From: Thermoflexales bacterium
GTDB taxonomy: Bacteria > Chloroflexota > Anaerolineae > B4-G1 > SLSP01
Assembly (NCBI GenBank): GCA_007130345.1
Contig: SLSP01000409.1
Span: 1 to 6,790, forward strand
Reading direction: 5' to 3'
DNA: 6,790 nucleotides
Under the pieces are notes generated by a model. It did not search any database. It saw nothing but the letters and a program-made list of their open reading frames with translations, and was not told the origin of the DNA. This document shows positions 1 to 5,464 of the stretch, piece after piece; position 1 is the first letter of the stretch, and each line of letters begins with the position of its first letter. The position numbers and the translations under genes are program-made.

Positions 1-699
1 CGCGCCGACGAATCGCGCATCCTGGCGAATTTCCAGCCGGCCTACGCGGGCCTGGGAACCCTGGCTCACGAATTGGGACACGCTTACCATAACCTGACCC
101 GCGCGGGCTGCACCTACATCCAGCGCCAGACGCCGATGACGCTGGCCGAGACCGCCAGCAACTTCTGCGAGGTTATCATCCGCGACGCCGCGCTCAAAAC
201 CGCGCCCCCCATCGAGCAATTGGCGATTATCGATGCGTCGTTGCAAGACGGCACCCAGGTCATCGTCGATATTACCAGCCGCTATCTCTTCGAGCAGGAG
301 CTTTTCGCCCGCCGCGACGCGCGCGAACTCACCGCCGAGGAGTTATGCGCCATCATGACCGAAAGCCAGCGCGCCACCTATGGCGACGGGCTGGACAGCG
401 ACTTGCTGCATCCGTATATGTGGGCCGTCAAACCGCACTACTACTCCGCTACCTTCTACAATTTCCCCTATATGTTCGGCCTGCTCTTCAGCCTGGGCCT
501 GTACGCGCACTACCGCGACGCGCCCGAAGACTTCCTCGCCCGCTACGACGACCTGCTCGCGGCCACCGGCATGGCCGATGCCGCCACGCTCACCGCCCGC
601 TTCGGCATTGACACCCGCGACGTCGAATTCTGGCGGGCCAGTTTGGGCCTCATCGTAGAGGACGTGGCGCGGTTTGAGAAGCTGTGCGCGGCCCTGTAA
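1..699 (+). CDS. M3-family oligoendopeptidase (PepF-like), C-terminal part, 5' end outside window
   Basis: This is a zinc metallopeptidase of family M3 (oligoendopeptidase F type), probably cytoplasmic and degrading short peptides. The frame is open from base 1, so only the last 232 residues are visible; family members are usually around 560-600 residues. The thermolysin-like zinc motif HELGH lies at visible codons 23-27 (bases 67-81). The third ligand is most likely the Glu of LAETASNF at codon 50 (bases 148-150), the spacing expected for M3 enzymes. Further down, the aromatic stretch KPHYYSATFYNFPYMFG matches the substrate-binding His/Tyr region of the pepF/M3 subfamily, and the C-terminal FWRASLGLI segment also fits. 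A TTG inside the zinc motif (base 73) should not be taken as a start. The gene ends in TAA, 83 bases before ychF, with no obvious terminator. Family assignment is confident; the exact substrate is unknown. Confidence 0.93.
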   Translation, partial: RADESRILANFQPAYAGLGTLAHELGHAYHNLTRAGCTYIQRQTPMTLAETASNFCEVIIRDAALKTAPPIEQLAIIDASLQDGTQVIVDITSRYLFEQELFARRDARELTAEELCAIMTESQRATYGDGLDSDLLHPYMWAVKPHYYSATFYNFPYMFGLLFSLGLYAHYRDAPEDFLARYDDLLAATGMADAATLTARFGIDTRDVEFWRASLGLIVEDVARFEKLCAAL

Positions 700-718
700 C
701 CATAATCTGACGCAGGTT

Positions 719-732
719 CAAACTTTAGTTTG
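719..732. repeat. Small inverted repeat between pepF-like gene and ychF
   Basis: CAAACT (719-724) and AGTTTG (727-732) are exact reverse complements separated by TT. With a two-base gap it is a poor RNA hairpin and it is not followed by a clean T-run, so it is not a convincing terminator. It could equally be a protein-binding dyad or chance. Confidence 0.35.
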
Positions 733-737
733 CTTTA

Positions 738-765
738 CATTTGCCATTTGCAATTCGTTATTTAC
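738..765. repeat. Degenerate heptamer tandem repeat (about four units)
   Basis: Two perfect tandem copies of CATTTGC (738-744, 745-751) are followed in the same 7-base register by AATTCGT (752-758) and TATTTAC (759-765). All four units share ATT at positions 2-4. The array ends just before the ychF Shine-Dalgarno. It resembles in style the short heptameric tandem repeats known from cyanobacterial intergenic regions. Whether it is a genome-wide family here cannot be seen from one copy. Confidence 0.5.
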
Positions 766-768
766 ATT

Positions 769-773
769 AGGAG
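769..773 (+). promoter_or_regulatory. Shine-Dalgarno of the ychF-like gene
   Basis: AGGAG sits nine bases before the ATG at 783. It is a strong, well-placed ribosome binding site and fixes the start codon of the YchF-like ATPase. The ATG also gives a protein beginning directly with the conserved first beta strand of the G domain. Confidence 0.8.
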
Positions 774-782
774 CCTCACGTT

Positions 783-1868
783 ATGGAACTCGGCATCATC
801 GGATTACCGACCAGCGGGAAGACCACGGTCTTTAACGCGCTGACCGGGGCGCATCGCCCCACCTCCGTCGCATCGACGGGAAAACTGGAAGTGTTCAGCC
901 TGGTCGTGGACGTGCCCGACGCGCGCGTGGACGCCCTCAGCGCCATCTATCAGCCACGCAAGACCACCTATGCCAAAGTCACCTACACCGACATCGCCGG
1001 GCTGGACAAAGACCTGGGCAAGACCGGCCTGAGCGGGCAACTGCGCAACAAAATCACGCCGATGGACGCCTTTGTCCACGTCGTGCGCGCCTTCGAGAGC
1101 GCGACCGTGCCGCACCCGCTGGACTCCGTCAATCCCCAACGCGATGTAGACGCCCTGGATACCGAGTTCCTGCTAGCGGATATGGTCACGGTGGAGAACC
1201 GGCTGGCCCGCGTCGCCGAACGCCTGCAAAAAGGCGCGCGCGCCGACGAACGCCGCGTCCTGGAAAAAGACGCGGCGCTCTTCCAGGAGCTACAGCAAGC
1301 CCTGGGAGACGGTACGCCGCTGCGCAACCTGGGCCTCTCCCGCGAACAATGCGCGCATCTCAGCGGGTACGGGCTGCTCACGCTGAAGCCCGTCCTGGTG
1401 CTGGTCAACATCGGCGACGATGACGTCGATCCTGCCACGCTGATCGACTATCCGCACGAGAATTCCGCCGTTATCGCTCTCAAGGGCCGGCTGGAAATGG
1501 AAATCAGCCAACTGGATCCCGAAGAGGCCGACCTCTTCAAAGAAGAATTCGGCATTGAGACCCTGGCCCGCGAGCGCGTGATCCGGGCGTCCTACGATCT
1601 GGTGAACTTGCACACCTTCTTCACCGTAGGCAAAGACGAGGTGCGCGCGTGGAATCTGCCCGTGGGCGGCACCGCCCTGGACGCCGCCGCTACCGTCCAT
1701 ACTGACCTGGCGCGGGGTTTCATCCGCGCGGAAGTCATCCCGTTTGATGTGCTCATCGCGCGCGGCGGTGATATGGCTGCTGCGCGCAAGGTCGGCCAGG
1801 TGCAGTTGGAGGGCAAAGAGTACATCGTGCAGGATGGCGATATTGTGCATATTCGCTTTTCCATTTGA
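783..1868 (+). CDS. ychF: YchF/OLA1-like P-loop ATPase (Obg-related, C-terminal TGS/DUF933 domain)
   Basis: This is a translation-factor-class P-loop NTPase of the YchF/OLA1 branch of the Obg family, proteins that bind ribosomes and usually prefer ATP. At 361 residues it has the family's normal length. Visible parts are: P-loop GLPTSGKTT (7-15); switch II DIAG (70-73); helical insertion about 120-190 (NPQRDVDALDTEFLLADM); G4-like strand VLVLVNIGDDD (204-214); and the C-terminal TGS-like domain from about 280, with FFTVGKDEVRAW, HTDLARGFIRAEV and EGKEYIVQDGDIVHIRF. It differs from the E. coli type. The P-loop is TSGKTT, not NVGKST; the GASxGxGLGN stretch after switch II is replaced by a shorter DLGKTGLSGQLRN; and the G4 motif reads NIGD where typical YchF has NxxE. 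It probably belongs to the divergent YchF-like subfamily seen in Chloroflexi, Clostridia and deltaproteobacteria (from memory). The ATG follows a strong AGGAG; the stop is TGA. Confidence 0.92.
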   Translation: MELGIIGLPTSGKTTVFNALTGAHRPTSVASTGKLEVFSLVVDVPDARVDALSAIYQPRKTTYAKVTYTDIAGLDKDLGKTGLSGQLRNKITPMDAFVHVVRAFESATVPHPLDSVNPQRDVDALDTEFLLADMVTVENRLARVAERLQKGARADERRVLEKDAALFQELQQALGDGTPLRNLGLSREQCAHLSGYGLLTLKPVLVLVNIGDDDVDPATLIDYPHENSAVIALKGRLEMEISQLDPEEADLFKEEFGIETLARERVIRASYDLVNLHTFFTVGKDEVRAWNLPVGGTALDAAATVHTDLARGFIRAEVIPFDVLIARGGDMAAARKVGQVQLEGKEYIVQDGDIVHIRFSI

Positions 1869-1882
1869 GAGGCGTTCCCGAT

Positions 1883-1902
1883 GGCGCGCATCACATTGCG
1901 CC
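1883..1902. repeat. GC-rich inverted repeat downstream of ychF
   Basis: GGCGC (1883-1887) and GCGCC (1898-1902) can form a five-pair stem, six with a G-U pair, around a loop of about eight bases. It lies 14 bases after the ychF stop. No T-run follows, so it is not a standard rho-independent terminator; it might protect the mRNA 3' end or be incidental. Confidence 0.35.
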
Positions 1903-1913
1903 CGATGGGTTGT

Positions 1914-1926
1914 CAATCAAAGATTG
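1914..1926. repeat. Perfect short inverted repeat overlapping the -35 region
   Basis: CAATC (1914-1918), AAA, GATTG (1922-1926) is a perfect dyad. Its right arm overlaps the proposed -35 hexamer (1924-1929) of the kinase promoter, a position suited to an operator. No matching regulator is present in the window, and a five-base arm can occur by chance. Confidence 0.4.
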
Positions 1927-1952
1927 CGCTTTCCAGGGGTGAGCAGTATAAT
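1924..1952 (+). promoter_or_regulatory. Probable sigma70-type promoter for the histidine kinase gene
   Basis: A perfect -10 hexamer TATAAT (1947-1952) is preceded, at the ideal 17-base spacing, by TTGCGC (1924-1929). That -35 keeps the three most important bases, TTG. Transcription would start near 1959, giving a leader of about 98 bases before the kinase ATG. It lies in the only sizeable plus-strand gap of the window and directly upstream of the kinase/membrane-protein pair. The -35 is weak, and no extended -10 TG is present. Confidence 0.6.
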
Positions 1953-2003
1953 GTTGTGGAAATGGGCCTGAGTACACTCTCTGACTCTCCTGAAAAAAGT
2001 CCT

Positions 2004-2042
2004 ATTTTTAACGCGAAGATGCAAGGACGCAAAGATTTTTAA
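2004..2042. repeat. Octamer tandem repeat flanked by 8-bp direct repeats, in the kinase leader
   Basis: Three octamers in register, ACGCGAAG (2011-2018), ATGCAAGG (2019-2026) and ACGCAAAG (2027-2034), share the pattern AYGCRARG. The block is bracketed by two exact copies of ATTTTTAA at 2004-2011 and 2035-2042; the first overlaps the array by one base. Similar GCAAAG-type tandem stretches are common in intergenic DNA of environmental bacteria (from memory). The array would lie in the 5' leader of the kinase mRNA if the promoter at 1924-1952 is used. Function is unknown. Confidence 0.55.
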
Positions 2043-2046
2043 GGTT

Positions 2047-2051
2047 GGGAG
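2047..2051 (+). promoter_or_regulatory. Shine-Dalgarno choosing the ATG at 2057 for the kinase
   Basis: GGGAG lies five bases before ATG 2057. An in-frame TTG at 2045 would add four residues but has only weak purines upstream, and it would place this site inside the coding sequence. The ATG is therefore preferred. Confidence 0.7.
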
Positions 2052-2056
2052 CGAGC

Positions 2057-3826
2057 ATGACTGAATCTGAATTCAAAATCGAATCGTTATTTATCAACTT
2101 GCGCTGGTTTTATTTAATTGCCGTCACCGGCATTATCGGTATTGATACCATTGCCAAGAACGCGGAATTCCCTCGCGTGGTTATACTCCTGCTCATTTTG
2201 GGGGGGATTGCGAATATGATGGCCCTCATTGCCCTGTTGCAAAAATCCCTCAGCTATCCGATCCGCACTTATATGCTCCTCCAGGACATCGGCTTGACCC
2301 TGGGGTTCATTGCTGGCTCAGGCGGCACTGAAAGTCCGCTGCTCTTCGTCGCGCTAGTGCCCATCACCACCGCCGCGATGAGCTTTCAGTGGATATCTTG
2401 CGCGATTATGATCGTCTGTACGGTGCTGATCTACTGGCTCATCGCCTGGCAACAGGCCGGGTTATCCTTCAATGTACCCATCGGCTTGCTTCTGCTTCAA
2501 ATTATCCCGTATCTCACCAACGGGATTATCTTGCTGCTGGCTGGATTCGCCGTGAGCCGCACCAGCAACCGCATCAAGCAGTCGCTACTTGATGAGCGCG
2601 AAGAGAAAGAACAGGAGGCGGAAGTCGCTCTGAACTCGGCCCATCAACGAGTCCGGTTGATATTTGAACTCGCCAGCACCCTCAGCGCCACTCTGAACTA
2701 CGAGCGCGTGCTCGAAGCCGCCCTGGATGTGAGCAACGCCGGTCTCAAGGAGTTCTTCGGGGATAAGCAGGACATCACCCAGGTGGGGCTGGTGTTGCTC
2801 TTTGGGATGGATGAGACGCTCTACGTGGCTAAATCCAGAGGCATCTCCCATCGAGATGAGCGCGTGCGGCTCCCCGCGCAGCACGGTGTTCTGGCGGAGG
2901 CTATCGAGAAAACCCTGCCAGTCGTCTTAAACAAGCCCGCGTCCGACCCGGAATTGCAGAGCATCATGGCGTTTCAGATGTGCAAGCAGGCGATTGTGGT
3001 GCCGCTGCGCGCGGGCTTTGAGAGCTATGGCCTGCTCGTCCTGGCGAGTCCCGAACCGCATACCTACGAATCGGATTTTCAAGACCTCCTGGTCGCCATC
3101 AGCAATCAGGCTGTGATGGCGCTGCAAAACGCCAACCTCTACCAAAATCTGATGGAAGAGAAAGATCGCCTGGTCACGGTTGAGGAAGACGCGCGCAAAA
3201 AATTGGCGCGTGACCTTCACGATGGCCCCACGCAGACCATCGCGGCCATTGCGATGCGCCTGAACTATATCCGCATGTTGGTGGAGCGCGATCCCAAACA
3301 GTCCATCGAGGAGTTGCACCAGCTTGAGAACCTGGCCCGCACGACCACGAAGGAAATCCGCCAGATGTTGTTCACCTTGCGCCCGCTTATTCTGGAGACA
3401 CAGGGGCTTGTCCCGGCGCTGGAGCAACTGCTCCAGAAGCTCTCAGAGACCCAACCCATCCCCATCCACCTGGAGGCCGACCGCGAAGCCGCCGATCTGC
3501 TCAGCAAGGAGGCGCAAGGCTCTATCTTCTACATCGTCGAAGAGGCCCTCACCAACGCCCGCAAGCACGCGGGAGCAGAGAACCTGTGGATTCGCATTTA
3601 TCAACGGGGCATGAAAGTCCTTATCGAGATTGAGGACGACGGCAAGGGGTTCGATATCGCCAAAGTAGAGGCGAGCTACGACACGCGGGGCAGTTTGGGC
3701 ATGCGCAATCTCCACGAGCGCGCGGTTCTGGTGAAGGGCAAGACGGTGATCCAGTCCACGCCCGGTCAGGGCACCAAGATCACTGTCACCATCCCGGTGG
3801 ACGTGGCGGAGGCGCAGCTCGCTTGA
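2057..3826 (+). CDS. Membrane sensor histidine kinase, NarL-type (6 TM, GAF, HisKA_3, HATPase_c)
   Basis: This is a two-component sensor kinase that should autophosphorylate on histidine and pass phosphate to a NarL/LuxR-type response regulator. In the 589-residue product from ATG 2057, about six hydrophobic segments cover residues 16-166. A charged linker helix follows (about 176-200), then a GAF domain (about 200-356) and a short coiled connection. The dimerisation/phosphoacceptor domain has ARDLHDGPTQ with the phosphoacceptor His at 388. The ATPase domain shows an N box EEALTNARKHA (495-505), G1 DDGKGF (527-532) and G2 GSLGMRNLHERA (545-556). All catalytic motifs look intact. The hydrophobic N terminus has no recognisable ligand-binding loop, so the signal may be intramembrane or come through the GAF domain. 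No response regulator is in the window. The stop overlaps the start of the next gene, so the two are likely co-translated. Family is certain; the signal is unknown. Confidence 0.95.
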   Translation: MTESEFKIESLFINLRWFYLIAVTGIIGIDTIAKNAEFPRVVILLLILGGIANMMALIALLQKSLSYPIRTYMLLQDIGLTLGFIAGSGGTESPLLFVALVPITTAAMSFQWISCAIMIVCTVLIYWLIAWQQAGLSFNVPIGLLLLQIIPYLTNGIILLLAGFAVSRTSNRIKQSLLDEREEKEQEAEVALNSAHQRVRLIFELASTLSATLNYERVLEAALDVSNAGLKEFFGDKQDITQVGLVLLFGMDETLYVAKSRGISHRDERVRLPAQHGVLAEAIEKTLPVVLNKPASDPELQSIMAFQMCKQAIVVPLRAGFESYGLLVLASPEPHTYESDFQDLLVAISNQAVMALQNANLYQNLMEEKDRLVTVEEDARKKLARDLHDGPTQTIAAIAMRLNYIRMLVERDPKQSIEELHQLENLARTTTKEIRQMLFTLRPLILETQGLVPALEQLLQKLSETQPIPIHLEADREAADLLSKEAQGSIFYIVEEALTNARKHAGAENLWIRIYQRGMKVLIEIEDDGKGFDIAKVEASYDTRGSLGMRNLHERAVLVKGKTVIQSTPGQGTKITVTIPVDVAEAQLA

Positions 3827-4569
3827 TGCACCTCGAAAGTCCGTTGACCGAGCGCTGGTGGTGGCTGGCCGGTTCCCTGGGAATCGCCCTCATTGTGGGC
3901 GTTGTCCGCTGGGTCCTTGACGAACCTGCCGCCGAGGATGCCGCCACTCTCGAATCCTTCATTCCGCCGGGCCTGTATCACGCGCTGCGCCTGCTCTACG
4001 CGGTGGGGATACCGGCGGTCGCGCTCCTCTGGCGCGGCGCGCTCACCACGCGGGGCTTAGGCTTGCAGCCCTTCCACTGGTTCGAGTCCTCGGCTGCCGT
4101 CACCGTCAACTGGGCGGATTGGGTGCGCGACTTGGGATGGGTTTTCGCCCTGGGGATGGGCACCTACATCATCTTGAAGTCCGCTCACGCGATAACGCGC
4201 GGTTACGCGCCAGCGACCTCGGCACGCCACCGTGATGGCGCGGTGGCCCTCCGCGAGGCGATCTATCATCAAGTGCATTGGGCCTTCTACCGGGAACCCT
4301 TCGTGTTGTTGTGGGGCATTCAGTGGGGGGCGTGGGGGGGATTGCTGCCCGTCATTCTGGAAGCGGCCATCAACCCGGAACGCTGGGCCGATTTGCGCGA
4401 TCCTTGCCGGAGCAGCAATTTGCTGATGCGGGCCGGGCTGGCCGTCTTCAGCGTCATTCTCTACATTCAGACGCAGAACCTCTGGCTGATGATCCTCGCC
4501 GATGTTTTGTTAGGGTGGGGCATCGGGCAGTACCCGCGCGCCGTTACCGAGTCTGCAACGACGCGATGA
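3826..4569 (+). CDS. Multi-pass membrane protein of unknown function, coupled to the kinase; possibly a degenerate CPBP-like protein
   Basis: The protein has 247 residues from the ATG at 3826, which shares its A with the kinase stop (TGATG). GGAGG at 3808-3812 lies 13 bases upstream. A TTG one codon earlier is also possible. Hydrophobic segments appear at about 11-30, 50-69, 103-119, 158-181 and 202-231, giving roughly five membrane helices; a basic loop lies around 120-140. I do not recognise it firmly. Two stretches recall the CPBP/CAAX-protease (ABI) fold: REAIYHQVHWAFYR (143-156) with a Glu-containing helix, and TQNLWLMILADVLLGW (216-231), similar to the family's last helix. However, the usual EExxxR and HxxxN signatures are not intact (Asp226 sits where His is expected), so catalysis is doubtful. 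The context suggests a partner or target of the kinase, but that is inference. The 3' end overlaps the convergent sortase gene by 26 bases. Confidence 0.8.
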   Translation: MHLESPLTERWWWLAGSLGIALIVGVVRWVLDEPAAEDAATLESFIPPGLYHALRLLYAVGIPAVALLWRGALTTRGLGLQPFHWFESSAAVTVNWADWVRDLGWVFALGMGTYIILKSAHAITRGYAPATSARHRDGAVALREAIYHQVHWAFYREPFVLLWGIQWGAWGGLLPVILEAAINPERWADLRDPCRSSNLLMRAGLAVFSVILYIQTQNLWLMILADVLLGWGIGQYPRAVTESATTR

Positions 4570-5464
4570 CCACGATGCGATGCGTGTTAAGCCCATAGGG
4601 ATAGCACGAGATCAACGTCAACACCGGCGTGCTGGTGGGTGCCATCACGCTGACCTCGTAGGGGTCCACGATGCGCGTCTGTTCCACCACATACCGGAAC
4701 GTCTGCCGTTCCGTCTGGACTAGAATTTCATCCCCGATATTCATCTCCGGGAGCCGCCGGAAAATCTCGCCGTAGATGTCGTTGTGCGCCGAGATGACGC
4801 AGTTGCCGCGCTCGCCCGGGTTCGCGCTGCCGATGTGATGCCCGGCTCCCTTCTTGAGTGCCTCCGGATCGTCGCCCGCCACCACCGGCGCGTCCACCCC
4901 GATGGTTGGAATGATGACCCGTTGCGCGTGTTCTGGCCCTGGCGTGGGCACCGGCAATGGCGTGATCTGCGCCACCAAGCTCTGCAAGTGTTCGGGGATG
5001 GGGGCCGGTTGCGAGTGGCCTTGAGCGTCGGGAGGCGTGTGGCCGCCGGGCAGCACCACCACACCAATGACTGGCGTGGGCGTGGGCGTCGGCGCGACGT
5101 GTTGCCCCCGGCTCTCCTCGTTGATCGCGCTCATTGTCAGCCCAAGTTGCACAATCACGGCCACAAATCCCAAAAACGCGATGACCTCTAAGATGAGCAG
5201 GAACTTATCCCACACCCAATCCCATCGAATGCCCCGGCGACGACGTTCTGGGGATTCGATGACCGCGCTGTACCGCGATCCGGTGCGCGCGGGGGCCGCG
5301 CTCGTGCTCCGCGCCGCCACCAGCATGGGTGCCGGCGTCTTGAGCGGATCCAATTCGCCTGGCTGCTCGCGCATCCGCCTGATCCGCTCCTCGCGCCGCC
5401 GCACGCGCACAATTTCTTCTAGCTCGTCCAGCGTCAGTTCATCGATGGTTCTGCGATCTTTCAT
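4544..5464 (-). CDS. Membrane-anchored sortase with long cytoplasmic N-terminal tail
   Basis: This is a cysteine transpeptidase that anchors or links surface proteins after cleaving a C-terminal sorting signal, acting on the outer face of the membrane. In the 306-residue protein the sortase domain covers about 180-306. The catalytic triad is visible: His227 in ISAHND, Cys287 in TLISCYPY and Arg296 in NTHRIVV. One membrane helix lies at about 88-110. It is followed by an extracytoplasmic proline/threonine linker (APTPTPTP at 124-131 and PLPVPTPGP near 169-177). The approximately 85 residues before the helix are charged, with a predicted helix rich in Glu and Arg (about 8-34) and then a low-complexity, basic stretch: an N-in, type II anchor with an unusually long cytoplasmic part. 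The YPY after the Cys resembles class D-like sortases; the class is not certain. The ATG overlaps the methyltransferase stop (ATGA), with only a weak AGGCGAG before it. No sortase substrate is visible in the window. Confidence 0.93.
   Translation of the reverse strand: MKDRRTIDELTLDELEEIVRVRRREERIRRMREQPGELDPLKTPAPMLVAARSTSAAPARTGSRYSAVIESPERRRRGIRWDWVWDKFLLILEVIAFLGFVAVIVQLGLTMSAINEESRGQHVAPTPTPTPVIGVVVLPGGHTPPDAQGHSQPAPIPEHLQSLVAQITPLPVPTPGPEHAQRVIIPTIGVDAPVVAGDDPEALKKGAGHHIGSANPGERGNCVISAHNDIYGEIFRRLPEMNIGDEILVQTERQTFRYVVEQTRIVDPYEVSVMAPTSTPVLTLISCYPYGLNTHRIVVIASLQTR

Noticed and set aside
734..768. Possible promoters just before ychF (TTTACA or TTGCCA as -35 with weak -10 candidates)
   Set aside because: The -10 candidates match poorly, and transcription would begin at or after the AGGAG ribosome binding site, making a useful leader impossible.
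1290..1916. Long minus-strand open frame (208 codons) opposite ychF
   Set aside because: It lies antisense to a clearly conserved YchF-like gene and its translation resembles no family. It is a by-product of GC-rich codon use.
1883..1926. Rho-independent terminator after ychF
   Set aside because: Two short inverted repeats are present, but neither is followed by a T-run and their stems are only five to six pairs.
2927..3427. Minus-strand open frame of 166 codons opposite the kinase
   Set aside because: It overlaps the conserved GAF and phosphoacceptor region of the kinase and shows no domain of its own.
2196..4344. Shared 11-base string GGGGGGGATTG in the kinase (2200-2210) and membrane-protein (4334-4344) genes
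   Set aside because: Both lie inside Gly-rich membrane-helix codons in good reading frame. One low-complexity match does not indicate a repeat element or programmed frameshift.
5072..5096. GGCGTG-type tandem repeat on the plus strand
   Set aside because: It is simply the coding sequence of the Pro-Thr linker of the sortase, explained by the protein repeat.
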